Part shown: piece after piece, positions 19,410-27,312 of the stretch
Layout of the letters: the number at the start of each line of letters is the position of its first letter
Numbering within the stretch: the stretch's first letter is position 1
Source: Streptomyces sp. RKND-216
GTDB taxonomy: Bacteria > Actinomycetota > Actinomycetes > Streptomycetales > Streptomycetaceae
Assembly: GCF_004795255.1 (NCBI RefSeq)
Contig: NZ_SSBQ01000002.1
Span: 4,866,001 to 4,930,000 of the forward strand
Direction of reading: 5' to 3'
DNA: 64,000 bases
The notes under the pieces: model-generated
Seen by the model: the letters and a program-made list of their open reading frames with translations, nothing else
The model's database searches: none
Told to the model about the DNA's origin: nothing
Translations under genes and position numbers: made by a program

Positions 19410-20060
19410 ATGGCCGGCGCGATGCGCAAGATGGCGGTCTACCTCGGCCTCGTGGAGGACGACGGTTACGACGGCCCGGGGTTCGACCCCGACGACGAGT
19501 TCGAGCCCGAGCCGGAGCCCGAGCGGGACCGGCGTCGGCACCAGGAATCCCCCCAGCATTCCCTGTCGCGGCACTCCCTGGAGAAGGCGGAGCCCGAGGA
19601 GTCCCTCCGGGCCGTGCATCCGCCGGCCCAGCGGGACCGCGAGGCGTCACCGACGCCCGTGTCCGCCGGCGAAAGCGGACGAGGCGGGAGAATTGCTCCC
19701 GTGTCATCCATCACACCTGAACGTCAGAACCTGGAGAAGAGCGCACCGGTGATCATGCCCAAGGTCGTGTCCGAGCGGGAGCCCTACCGGATCACCACGC
19801 TGCACCCGCGGACCTACAACGAGGCCCGTACCATCGGGGAACACTTCCGCGAGGGCACCCCGGTGATCATGAACCTGACCGAGATGGACGACACCGATGC
19901 GAAGCGACTTGTCGACTTTGCGGCCGGGCTGGTGTTCGGTCTGCACGGCAGCATCGAACGGGTGACGCAGAAGGTCTTCCTCCTGTCTCCTGCTAACGTC
20001 GATGTAACGGCGGAGGACAAGGCCCGCATCGCAGAGGGCGGGTTCTTCAACCAGAGCTGA
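19410..20060 (+). CDS. sepF: SepF, membrane anchor of FtsZ
   Basis: 216 residues. The amphipathic membrane-binding N-terminus is [17 protein letters not shown]. It is followed by an acidic, Pro/Glu/Arg-rich linker and the SepF core (about residues 130-205) with [37 protein letters not shown] and [17 protein letters not shown] (19396-19400) is 9 nt from this ATG and directly abuts an ATG at 19401, so 19410 is the better start. SepF tethers FtsZ filaments to the membrane and is essential for Z-ring assembly in actinobacteria that lack FtsA. The 188-nt gap from yggS may contain its own promoter. Confidence 0.94.
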   Translation: MAGAMRKMAVYLGLVEDDGYDGPGFDPDDEFEPEPEPERDRRRHQESPQHSLSRHSLEKAEPEESLRAVHPPAQRDREASPTPVSAGESGRGGRIAPVSSITPERQNLEKSAPVIMPKVVSEREPYRITTLHPRTYNEARTIGEHFREGTPVIMNLTEMDDTDAKRLVDFAAGLVFGLHGSIERVTQKVFLLSPANVDVTAEDKARIAEGGFFNQS

Positions 20061-20122
20061 GACGCAGGACCGGAACACGCGGCCAGGAGGGCCGCACGAG
20101 CCAAGGGGAGAGGCACAGCAAG

Positions 20123-20407
20123 ATGGCCGTCTGGCAGCAGGTGATCTACATCGCCTTGTGGTGCTTCATGCTCGTGCTGATCTTCCGGCTCGTGATGGAC
20201 TACGTCTTCCAGTTCGCCCGCTCATGGCAACCCGGCAAGGCGATGGTGGTGGTCCTGGAGGCCACCTACACTGTCACTGATCCGCCACTCAAGCTCCTGC
20301 GGCGGTTCATCCCGCCGCTACGCTTCGGGGGCGTGGCGCTCGACCTGTCCTTCTTCGTGCTCATGATCATCGTCTACATCCTGATCAACGTCGTGGCCAG
20401 GCTGTGA
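20123..20407 (+). CDS. YggT-family membrane protein (YlmG)
   Basis: 94 residues with hydrophobic helices at about 7-28 and 68-92 and the conserved middle segment TDPPLKLLRRFIPPLRFGG, which matches the YggT family. GGGGAGAGG lies upstream of the ATG. The location between sepF and divIVA is conserved widely in Gram-positive bacteria. Its exact function is unknown; a role in septum or membrane organisation is inferred from neighbours only. Confidence 0.9.
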   Translation: MAVWQQVIYIALWCFMLVLIFRLVMDYVFQFARSWQPGKAMVVVLEATYTVTDPPLKLLRRFIPPLRFGGVALDLSFFVLMIIVYILINVVARL

Positions 20408-20458
20408 ACGATTCCTATGGTCTTGCCGATATGCCGACGAATACGTTGAGGTGAAGAG

Positions 20459-21685
20459 ATGTCACTGACCCCCGAGGACGTGCGGAACAAGCAGTTCACG
20501 ACCGTCCGTCTGCGAGAGGGCTATGACGAGGACGAGGTCGACGCCTTTCTCGACGAGGTCGAAGCCGAGCTGACCCGTCTGCTCCGTGAGAACGAGGACC
20601 TGCGCGCCAAGCTGGCCGCCGCGACCCGTGCCGCTCAGCAGAACCAGCAGCAGGGCCGCAAGCCTCCGGAGGGCCAGGAACGTCCCGGCGGGGCGCCGGT
20701 GCCCGCCGCCATATCAGGACCGCAGCCGGTTCCCCCGGGCCAGCACGGCCCGGGCGGACACGGTCCGGGCGGACACGGTCCGGGCGGACACGGCGGTCCG
20801 GGCGGACATGGTCCGGGCGGACACGGCGGTCCGGGCGGACATGGTCCGGGCGGTCACGGCGGTCCGGGCGGCCCCGGTGGACACGGCCCGCAAGGCGGCC
20901 CGCCCCAGCTTCCCGGCGGTCAGCCGCAGCTCCCGGCCGGTCCCGGCGGTCCCATGGGCCCCGGCGGACCCGGCCACGGCCCGCAGGGCGGCCCCATGGG
21001 TCCCGGCGGCCCGCAGCTTCCCGGTGGCGGTCAGAACAACGACAGTGCCGCCCGGGTGCTCTCTCTCGCCCAGCAGACCGCGGACCAGGCGATCGCTGAG
21101 GCGCGGTCCGAGGCCAACAAGATCGTCGGCGAGGCCCGCAGCCGCGCCGAGGGCCTGGAGCGGGACGCCCGCGCCAAGGCGGACGCCCTGGAGCGGGACG
21201 CCCAGGAGAAGCACCGCGTCGCCATGGGCTCCCTGGAGTCCGCGCGCGCGACGCTGGAGCGCAAGGTCGAGGACCTGCGCGGCTTCGAGCGGGAGTACCG
21301 CACGCGCCTGAAGTCGTACCTGGAGAGCCAGCTCCGCCAGCTGGAGAACCAGGCCGACGACTCGCTGGCTCCGTCCCGGACGCCCGCGGCGGCTTCGCTG
21401 CCCCCGTCTCCGTCGATGGCCTCCGCGGGTGCCCCCGGCGGCGGCACCATGGGCGGTCACCAGTCGATGGGCGGCGGCCAGGGCATGGGCGGTCATGGCG
21501 GCCCCGGGCACGGCGGCCACACGCAGGGCGGCCACACGCAGGGCGGCGGTCAGAGCTACGGCGGCGGCCAGCAGCAGATGTCGCCCGCGATGACCCAGCC
21601 GATGGCGCCGGTCCGCCCGCAGGGCGGTCCGCAGGCGGCGCCTTCGCCGATGCGCGGCTTCCTCATCGACGAGGACGACAACTGA
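20459..21685 (+). CDS. divIVA: polar growth determinant DivIVA
   Basis: 408 residues. The N-terminal DivIVA domain (LTPEDVRNKQFTTVRLREGYDEDEVDAFLDEVE begins at residue 3; key residues Phe and Arg-Glu-Gly-Tyr) is followed by a short coiled coil to about residue 62. Next comes a Gly/Pro/His/Gln-rich linker (about 80-195), a long second coiled coil (about 200-300, rich in Ala, Glu, Arg), and another Gly/His/Gln-rich tail ending GFLIDEDDN. In Streptomyces DivIVA marks hyphal tips and recruits the tip growth machinery. The linker is encoded by tandem 15-bp units and is likely to vary in length between strains. GAGGTGAAGAG precedes the ATG. Confidence 0.95.
   Translation: MSLTPEDVRNKQFTTVRLREGYDEDEVDAFLDEVEAELTRLLRENEDLRAKLAAATRAAQQNQQQGRKPPEGQERPGGAPVPAAISGPQPVPPGQHGPGGHGPGGHGPGGHGGPGGHGPGGHGGPGGHGPGGHGGPGGPGGHGPQGGPPQLPGGQPQLPAGPGGPMGPGGPGHGPQGGPMGPGGPQLPGGGQNNDSAARVLSLAQQTADQAIAEARSEANKIVGEARSRAEGLERDARAKADALERDAQEKHRVAMGSLESARATLERKVEDLRGFEREYRTRLKSYLESQLRQLENQADDSLAPSRTPAAASLPPSPSMASAGAPGGGTMGGHQSMGGGQGMGGHGGPGHGGHTQGGHTQGGGQSYGGGQQQMSPAMTQPMAPVRPQGGPQAAPSPMRGFLIDEDDN
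20744..20885 (+). repeat. 15-bp tandem repeats encoding the DivIVA linker
   Basis: Units close to cacggtccgggcgga, some with a 3-nt insert (ggc), encode H-G-P-G-G or H-G-G-P-G-G runs. All variants are multiples of 3, so expansion or contraction keeps the frame. Confidence 0.8.
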
Positions 21686-21709
21686 ACGGCTGACACCTCA
21701 CAGCCGACC

Positions 21710-21750
21710 ACGGCGGCGGGCCCCGAGCAACGCTCGGAGCCCGCCGCCGT
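21710..21750. terminator. bidirectional terminator between divIVA and ileS
   Basis: Perfect 12-bp outer stem ACGGCGGCGGGC / GCCCGCCGCCGT, an inner 6-bp stem CCGAGC / GCTCGG and a 3-nt AAC loop, 24 nt after the divIVA stop. Both strands can form it. Confidence 0.85.
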
Positions 21751-21812
21751 TTCCGCGCTCACCACGACCTGCGGTCACTGCGCCAGAGGCCGGAGCGCGG
21801 CGAGGGAGACCG

Positions 21813-21850
21813 CCCACGGGGCGGCCACCCGCAGGCGGCCGCCCCGTGGG
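21813..21850 (-). terminator. terminator downstream of ileS
   Basis: Perfect 14-bp stem CCCACGGGGCGGCC / GGCCGCCCCGTGGG with a 10-nt loop, ending 12 nt from the minus-strand ileS stop. Together with the hairpin at 21710-21750 it insulates the convergent divIVA and ileS units. Confidence 0.85.
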
Positions 21851-21861
21851 GAGTCGTCGGT

Positions 21862-24800
21862 TCAGGCCCGCCGCAGGCGGAACGTGAGGCCGAGCGCCTC
21901 GTCCACGACGGGGTCGCCGAAGGTGTCGTCGGCCTCGCCTTCGGAGAAGCTCGTCGCGAGCACCTCCTCGGAGATCAGCTCCGCGTGGTCCGTCAGCGCC
22001 CGGCGGACCTCCCCGTCGGCGGCGGACCAGCGGAGGGCGATGCGGTCCGCCACGTCCAGCCCGGAGTTCTTCCGCGACTCCTGGATGAGCCGGATTGCGT
22101 CGCGCGCCAGCCCGGCCCGTCGCAGCTCGGGCGTGATCTTCAGGTCAAGGGCGACCGTGGCGCCGGAGTCGGAGGCCACGGACCATCCCTCGCGCGGGGT
22201 CTCGGTGATGATGACCTCCTCCGGCGAGAGGGTCACCGTCTCACCGTCGACCTCCACCGAGGCCCTGCCCTCGCGCAGGGCGACGGACAGGGCCGCGGCG
22301 TCGGCTGCCGCGACAGCCTTGGCCACCGCCTGCGTGTTCTTGCCGAACCGCCGCCCCAGTGCACGGAAGTTGCCCTTGGCGCTGGTGTCGACAAGCGAGC
22401 CGCCGACGTCGGCGAGGGTGGCGATGTCGTAGACGTTGAGCTCCTCGGTGATCTGCCGCCGCAGATCCGGCGACAGCGTCGAGAAGCCCTGTGCCGCGAC
22501 CAGAGCCCGGGACAGCGGCTGACGGGTCTTCACGCCCGACTCCGCCCGTGTCGCCCGGCCCAGCTCGACGAGCCGCCGTACGAGAAGCATGTCGCCGGAC
22601 AACTCCGGGTCGATCGCGCCCAGGTCGGCCTCCGGCCACGTCGCGAGGTGCACCGAGTCCGGCGCGCCGGGCGTCACGGGCACCACGAGGTCCTGCCAGA
22701 CCCGTTCGGAGATGAACGGCACCAGCGGGGCCATCAGCCGGGTCACCGTCTCCAGGGTGTCGTGCAGGGTGCGCAGCGCCGCCGGGTCCGCCTGCCAGAA
22801 GCGGCGGCGGGAGCGGCGCACGTACCAGTTCGACAGATCGTCGACGAACGTGGACAGCAGCTTGCCGGCGCGCTGGGTGTCGTAGTTCTCCATCGCGACG
22901 GTGACCTGGTCGGTCAGCGCGTGGAGTTCGCTGAGCAGCCAGCGGTCCAGCAGCGGGCGGTCGCCCGGCGCCGGATCGGCCCCGCTCGGGGCCCAGGCGC
23001 CGGTGCGGGCGTACAGGGCCTGGAAGGCGACCGTGTTCCAGTAGGTCAGCAGCGTCTTGCGGACGACCTCCTGGATGGTGCCGTGCCCGACGCGCCGCGC
23101 CGCCCACGGCGAGCCGCCGGCCGCCATGAACCAGCGCACCGCGTCCGCGCCGTGCGCGTCCATCAGCGGGATGGGTTCGAGGATGTTGCCCAGGTGCTTG
23201 GACATCTTGCGCCCGTCCTCGGCAAGGATGTGGCCGAGGCAGACGACGTTCTCGTAGGAGGACCTGTCGAAGACGAGCGTGCCGACGGCCATCAGCGTGT
23301 AGAACCAGCCGCGGGTCTGGTCGATGGCCTCGGAGATGAACTGCGCCGGGTAGCGCTGCTCGAAGACCTCCTTGTTCTTGTACGGGTACCCCCACTGCGC
23401 GAACGGCATCGCGCCCGAGTCGTACCAGGCGTCGATGACCTCCGGCACGCGCGTGGACGTCCCGCCGCACGTCGGGCAGGGGAAGGTGACCTCGTCGATG
23501 TACGGGCGGTGCGGGTCCAGCCCGGACTGGTCGGTGCCGGTCAGCTCGCCCAGCTCGGCCCGGGAGCCCACGACGACCGTGTGCTCCTCCGCGCACCGCC
23601 ACACGGGCAGCGGGGTGCCCCAGTAGCGGTTGCGGGACAGGGCCCAGTCGATGTTGTTGTTCAGCCAGTCGCCGAACCGGCCGTGCTTGACCGAGTCCGG
23701 GTACCAGTTGGTGCGCTCGTTCTCCCGCAGCAGCGCGTCCTTGACCTGCGTGGTGCGGATGTACCACGAGGGCTGTGCGTAGTAGAGCAGCGCGGTGTGG
23801 CAGCGCCAGCAGTGCGGGTAGCTGTGCTCGTAGGCGACGTGCCGGAACAGCAGGCCGCGCGCCTCGAGGTCGGCGACCAGCTTCTCGTCCGCCTTCTTGA
23901 AGAACGCGCCGCCGACCAGGCCGACGCCCTCCTCGAACGTGCCGTCCGCGCGCACCGGGTTGACCACGGGGAGGCCGTAGCGGCGGCAGGTCGCCAGGTC
24001 GTCCTCGCCGAACGCGGGGGACTGGTGCACCAGGCCGGTGCCGTCCTCTGTGGTGACGTACTCGGCGTTGACGACGAAGTGGGCGTCCGGGACGTCCACC
24101 AGCGCGAAGGGCCGGTCGTACGCCCAGCGCTCCATCTCGGCGCCGGTGAAGCGCTGCCCGGTGGCCTCCCAGCCGTCGCCCAGGGCCTTCCCCAGCAGCG
24201 GTTCGGCGACGACCAGCTTCTCGTTCCCGTCCGTGGCGACCACGTACGTCACCTCGGGGTGCGCGGCGACGGCCGTGTTGGACACCAGGGTCCAGGGGGT
24301 CGTCGTCCACACCAGCAGCGCGGCCTCGCCGGCCAGCGGGCCGGAGGTCAGCGGGAAGCGGACGAAGACCGACGGGTCGACGACCGTCTCGTAGCCCTGC
24401 GCCAGCTCGTGGTCCGACAGACCGGTGCCGCAGCGCGGGCACCAGGGGGCCACGCGGTGGTCCTGGACCAGCAGGCCCTTCGCGTGGATCTGCTTGAGCG
24501 ACCACCACACGGACTCGACGTACTCCGGGTCCATGGTGCGGTAGGCGTCGTCCAGGTCCACCCAGTAGCCCATACGGGTGGTGAGCTCGGCGAACGCGTC
24601 GGTGTGCCGGGTCACCGACTCGCGGCACTTCGCGTTGAACTCCGCGATGCCGTAGTTCTCGATGTCCTTCTTGCCGGAGAAGCCCAGTTCCTTCTCCACC
24701 GCCAGCTCGACCGGGAGGCCGTGGCAGTCCCAGCCGGCCTTGCGCGCCACGTGGTACCCCCGCATGGTGCGGAAGCGGGGGAAGACGTCCTTGAAGACGC

Positions 24801-25020
24801 GGGCCTCGATGTGGTGCGCGCCGGGCATTCCGTTCGCGGTGGGCGGGCCCTCGTAGAACACCCACTCGGGGCGTCCCTCGGACTGCTCCAGGGTGCGGGC
24901 GAAGACCTTGTGCTCGCGCCAGAAGTCGAGCACCGCGTGCTCGAGCGCGGGCAGGTCGACCTGGGCGGGCACCTGGTGGTACAGCGGCTTGTCGTGCTGC
25001 TGCGGCGATTCGGGACTCAT
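21862..25020 (-). CDS. ileS: isoleucyl-tRNA synthetase
   Basis: 1052 residues from the ATG at 25020 (MSPESPQQHDKP), preceded by GGAGGA. Class I synthetase with the HIGH-like motif in NGMPGAHHIEAR, the editing (CP1) domain, and KMSKH in GRKMSKHLGN. Cys pairs that may bind zinc appear in PWCPRCG, CWRCH and FPCPTCGG, and an anticodon-binding C-terminal domain follows. The length and motifs resemble the eukaryal-like IleRS class found in many actinobacteria, which tends to be less sensitive to mupirocin (family knowledge, not tested here). Expression is very probably controlled by the T-box leader directly upstream. A 28-residue in-frame upstream extension overlaps that leader and is rejected. 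Confidence 0.96.
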   Translation of the reverse strand: MSPESPQQHDKPLYHQVPAQVDLPALEHAVLDFWREHKVFARTLEQSEGRPEWVFYEGPPTANGMPGAHHIEARVFKDVFPRFRTMRGYHVARKAGWDCHGLPVELAVEKELGFSGKKDIENYGIAEFNAKCRESVTRHTDAFAELTTRMGYWVDLDDAYRTMDPEYVESVWWSLKQIHAKGLLVQDHRVAPWCPRCGTGLSDHELAQGYETVVDPSVFVRFPLTSGPLAGEAALLVWTTTPWTLVSNTAVAAHPEVTYVVATDGNEKLVVAEPLLGKALGDGWEATGQRFTGAEMERWAYDRPFALVDVPDAHFVVNAEYVTTEDGTGLVHQSPAFGEDDLATCRRYGLPVVNPVRADGTFEEGVGLVGGAFFKKADEKLVADLEARGLLFRHVAYEHSYPHCWRCHTALLYYAQPSWYIRTTQVKDALLRENERTNWYPDSVKHGRFGDWLNNNIDWALSRNRYWGTPLPVWRCAEEHTVVVGSRAELGELTGTDQSGLDPHRPYIDEVTFPCPTCGGTSTRVPEVIDAWYDSGAMPFAQWGYPYKNKEVFEQRYPAQFISEAIDQTRGWFYTLMAVGTLVFDRSSYENVVCLGHILAEDGRKMSKHLGNILEPIPLMDAHGADAVRWFMAAGGSPWAARRVGHGTIQEVVRKTLLTYWNTVAFQALYARTGAWAPSGADPAPGDRPLLDRWLLSELHALTDQVTVAMENYDTQRAGKLLSTFVDDLSNWYVRRSRRRFWQADPAALRTLHDTLETVTRLMAPLVPFISERVWQDLVVPVTPGAPDSVHLATWPEADLGAIDPELSGDMLLVRRLVELGRATRAESGVKTRQPLSRALVAAQGFSTLSPDLRRQITEELNVYDIATLADVGGSLVDTSAKGNFRALGRRFGKNTQAVAKAVAAADAAALSVALREGRASVEVDGETVTLSPEEVIITETPREGWSVASDSGATVALDLKITPELRRAGLARDAIRLIQESRKNSGLDVADRIALRWSAADGEVRRALTDHAELISEEVLATSFSEGEADDTFGDPVVDEALGLTFRLRRA

Positions 25021-25305
25021 CGTCGGTCGTCTTCCTCCGGCGGACTGGCGTGCTTCCGTCGGAGGGACGAGACGCGCCTGAAAACGGCGCTCCCGCGGTA
25101 CCACCCTCCTTGGCGGCGGTGTCGTGTCCGCCGCCCCCTCATTGGGGCCGCGCTGCCGGGTCTACTCGCCCGCACGCGTGGCGTGCGGGCTTTCTGCCGG
25201 CGGCTCCGGGGTGATTTTCACGTCGCGCTCGTCCCCGGGCTCACACCGTCCCCGGGTCGCTCCTGACTGCCTGACGACGCTACTCGTCCCCATCCACGCC
25301 TTTCG
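25021..25305 (-). promoter_or_regulatory. ileS T-box riboswitch (translational type)
   Basis: On the minus strand the leader contains the T-box core AGGGTGGTACCGCGG (25093-25107). An ATC codon lies at 25213-25215 inside GTGAAAATCACC, fitting an isoleucine specifier loop of the short stem I seen in actinobacterial ileS T-boxes. A hairpin at 25168-25190 (GCCCGCACG/CGTGCGGGC) fits stem III. Two exclusive pairings are visible. CCTCCGaCGG (25056-25065) can pair with CCGcCGGAGG (25034-25043), which covers the Shine-Dalgarno GGAGG. Alternatively CCCTCC (25061-25066) can pair with GGAGGG (25104-25109) next to the T-box core, freeing the Shine-Dalgarno. Uncharged tRNA-Ile should favour the second. The 5' end is approximate. 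Confidence 0.9.
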
Positions 25306-25439
25306 CTGAACCCAGTGTACGGGCCGCCGCGCTCGGCGCGGACCGGTTTTCCCCCGGCGGTGCGGGGCACAACGCCATCGCAAGGCGTACGGAGACCGTG
25401 AAGACGGTCCGACCGGGCGATCGGAAGCGGCGCGTCCCG

Positions 25440-25468
25440 TTGCCGCCCACCGGAAGTCGATTTATCGT
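25440..25468 (+). promoter_or_regulatory. candidate promoter of the TraR-zinc-finger gene
   Basis: TTGCCG (25440-25445), 17-nt spacer, TATCGT (25463-25468), about 50 nt upstream of the ATG at 25519. The rest of 25311-25518 shows no gene; it separates the divergent ileS leader from this gene. Confidence 0.5.
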
Positions 25469-25518
25469 TCCGGTCACGATTCGCGAGCAAGATCACAGTA
25501 TGTGAAGGGGCCGCGGCC

Positions 25519-26559
25519 ATGGTGGCGAGGAAGACCGCCGCGAAGAAGTCTTCCGGCAGGAAGCCGGCGGCGAAGCGCGCGTCCGCGAAGTCGGCTGCGC
25601 CCGGGAAGACGGCGGCGCGGAAGACGGCGTCCCGGCGCACCGCGACCGACGAGGCCGTCTCCGGCGCGACCCCGGCGCGGAAGACGGCGGCCCCCCGGAA
25701 GAGGGCGGCGGGGGAGAAGGCGGCGGGGGAGAAGGCGGCGGGGGAGAAGGCGGCGGGGGCGGCGAAGAGCGCGGGCAGGAAGACTGCAGCGAAGAAGGCT
25801 GCTCCGAAGAAGACCGCCTCCACCACGGCGGCAAGGAAGGCCGCGGCGAAGAAGACGAGCTCGCCCGGAAAGACGACGGCGAAGAAGACCGCGGCCAAGA
25901 AGACCGCGGCCAAGAAGACTCCGGCCAAGAAGACCGCGGCCAAGAAGACCACCACGAAGAAGGCGACCGCCGAGAGGGCGAAGACCGCGTCCAGGAAGAC
26001 GTCCGCCCGGAAAGCCCCGGCCCAGCCCGCTCCTGCCGGCAAGAAGACCGCCCGGAAGACCCCCGCCAAGAAGACAGGAGCCCAGAAGGTGGCTGCGAAG
26101 AAGACTCCGGCGAAGGCCGCGGCGGTCCCCACCGCCCGTTCGGCCCAGGCCGCCCCCCTCACACCCGGTGAGCTGCCCGTGCGCCCCGGGGAGGACCCCT
26201 GGACGCCCGCAGAGGTCGAGGAGGCCCGCACCAACCTGGAGGACGAGGCGGGGCGGCTGCGGGACGAGATCCAGGCCTCCGAGGAGGCACTGAGCGGGCT
26301 GCTGCGGGACGCGGGCGACACAGCCGGCGACGACGACGCCGACACCGGGACCCGGAACATCACGCGCGAGCACGAGATGTCCCTGGCCGCGAACGCCCGG
26401 GAGAGCCTGTACCAGACGGACCGCGCGCTGGAGCGCATCGAGGCCGGCACGTACGGCCTGTGCGAGAACTGCGGCAGGCCGATCGGCAAGGCGCGGATGC
26501 AGGCGTTCCCGCGCGCGACCCTCTGCGTGGAGTGCAAGCAGAAGCAGGAGCGACGCTGA
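25519..26559 (+). CDS. histone H1-like Lys/Ala-rich protein with C-terminal TraR/DksA zinc finger
   Basis: 346 residues. Residues 1 to about 205 are a very basic low-complexity region built from AAKKT, ARKT and PAKKT units, like histone H1 tails and the C-terminus of mycobacterial HupB. The remainder is an acidic helical hairpin ([25 protein letters not shown]) and a TraR/DksA-type four-cysteine zinc finger: CENCGRPI and LCVECK. DksA-family proteins bind the RNA polymerase secondary channel; the basic part would bind nucleic acid. The combination suggests a nucleoid- or transcription-associated factor, but no function is proven. GAAGGGG precedes the ATG. The position between ileS and lspA is conserved in Streptomyces as far as I recall. 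Confidence 0.85.
   Translation: MVARKTAAKKSSGRKPAAKRASAKSAAPGKTAARKTASRRTATDEAVSGATPARKTAAPRKRAAGEKAAGEKAAGEKAAGAAKSAGRKTAAKKAAPKKTASTTAARKAAAKKTSSPGKTTAKKTAAKKTAAKKTPAKKTAAKKTTTKKATAERAKTASRKTSARKAPAQPAPAGKKTARKTPAKKTGAQKVAAKKTPAKAAAVPTARSAQAAPLTPGELPVRPGEDPWTPAEVEEARTNLEDEAGRLRDEIQASEEALSGLLRDAGDTAGDDDADTGTRNITREHEMSLAANARESLYQTDRALERIEAGTYGLCENCGRPIGKARMQAFPRATLCVECKQKQERR
25705..25759 (+). repeat. 15-bp tandem repeat within the H1-like region
   Basis: Three identical copies of gcggcgggggagaag (25705-25719, 25720-25734, 25735-25749) and a partial fourth, encoding A-A-G-E-K. In-frame copy-number change is possible. Confidence 0.85.
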
Positions 26560-26605
26560 AACGGCGGTCCGGCGCACGGGTGACGGGGTGCGTACCGCTG
26601 TGTCG

Positions 26606-26611
26606 TACCCT
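26606..26611 (+). promoter_or_regulatory. -10-like box for leaderless lspA transcription
   Basis: TACCCT ends 6 nt before the GTG start of lspA and no Shine-Dalgarno sequence is present, so transcription probably begins at or next to the start codon. A weak -35 (TGACGG, 26581-26586) lies 19 nt upstream. Confidence 0.5.
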
Positions 26612-26617
26612 CGTCAC

Positions 26618-27271
26618 GTGAACGAGGTGGAGCGGGCGATCGAGACCCCGGACGAGGACGAGGCCGCGAGAGACCGGTCCGAGCACACGGCCGACGTGCC
26701 GGAGGGCGCTCGGCACCGGGACGGCGCGTCGAACGACGCCGGACCCGCCGAGCCGCCCCAGGACACGGAGCAGACCGGTCCCAGGGGGCCGCGCCGCATT
26801 CCGATGCTGCTCGGCGTTGCCGCCGTCGCCTACGTCCTCGACCTGGTCAGCAAGCTGATCGTGGTCGCGTACCTCGAGCACCGCGCGCCGATCGAGCTGA
26901 TCGGCGAGTGGCTGCAGTTCGAGGTGGTGCGCAACCGCGGTGCCGCCTTCGGCATCGGCGAGGCGCTCACCATCGTCCTGACCGCCATCGCCGTCGTCGT
27001 GATCGTGGTGATCGCCCGCCTGGCCCGGAGGCTGTACAGCACGCCGTGGGCCGTGGCGCTCGGCCTGCTGCTCGGTGGTGCCTTCGGCAATCTCACCGAC
27101 CGGCTGTTCCGCTCGCCGGGCGTCTTTCAGGGCGCGGTGGTCGACTTCATCGCCCCCCGGCACTTCGCCGTGTTCAACCTCGCCGACTCCGCCATCGTCT
27201 GCGGCGGCATCCTGATCGTGCTGCTCTCCTTCCGCGGCCTCGACCCGGACGGCACCGTCCACAAGGACTGA
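26618..27271 (+). CDS. lspA: lipoprotein signal peptidase (signal peptidase II)
   Basis: 217 residues from the GTG at 26618. A hydrophilic Glu/Asp-rich cytoplasmic leader of about 58 residues is followed by four transmembrane helices. The aspartate protease motifs are GNLTDRLF (Asp161) and FNLADSAIV (Asp190), with [11 protein letters not shown] before them. It cleaves prolipoproteins in front of the lipidated cysteine. An in-frame GTG 30 nt upstream precedes the likely promoter and is not favoured. It is convergent with the metalloprotease gene, with a hairpin between. Confidence 0.95.
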   Translation: MNEVERAIETPDEDEAARDRSEHTADVPEGARHRDGASNDAGPAEPPQDTEQTGPRGPRRIPMLLGVAAVAYVLDLVSKLIVVAYLEHRAPIELIGEWLQFEVVRNRGAAFGIGEALTIVLTAIAVVVIVVIARLARRLYSTPWAVALGLLLGGAFGNLTDRLFRSPGVFQGAVVDFIAPRHFAVFNLADSAIVCGGILIVLLSFRGLDPDGTVHKD

Positions 27272-27299
27272 GCCCGCGAGGACCGGCCTCCGGGCGGGC
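27272..27299. terminator. bidirectional terminator between lspA and the metalloprotease gene
   Basis: GCCCGC-GAGG, loop ACCGG, CCTC-(cgg)-GCGGGC: a 10-bp stem with a 3-nt bulge that starts right at the lspA stop and ends 14 nt before the opposing gene's stop. Confidence 0.65.
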
Positions 27300-27312
27300 C
27301 CGCAGCGTTCCG

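Noticed and set aside
20744-20885. Repeats resembling a CRISPR array
   Set aside because: Units are 15-18 nt with no unique spacers and lie in frame inside divIVA.
25021-25104. 28-residue N-terminal extension of IleRS
   Set aside because: It overlaps the T-box core and Shine-Dalgarno sequestering hairpin, and the Shine-Dalgarno fits the ATG at 25020.
21985-25266. 1093-codon open frame on the plus strand
   Set aside because: Antisense shadow of ileS and its leader; typical of GC-rich genomes with high third-position G+C.
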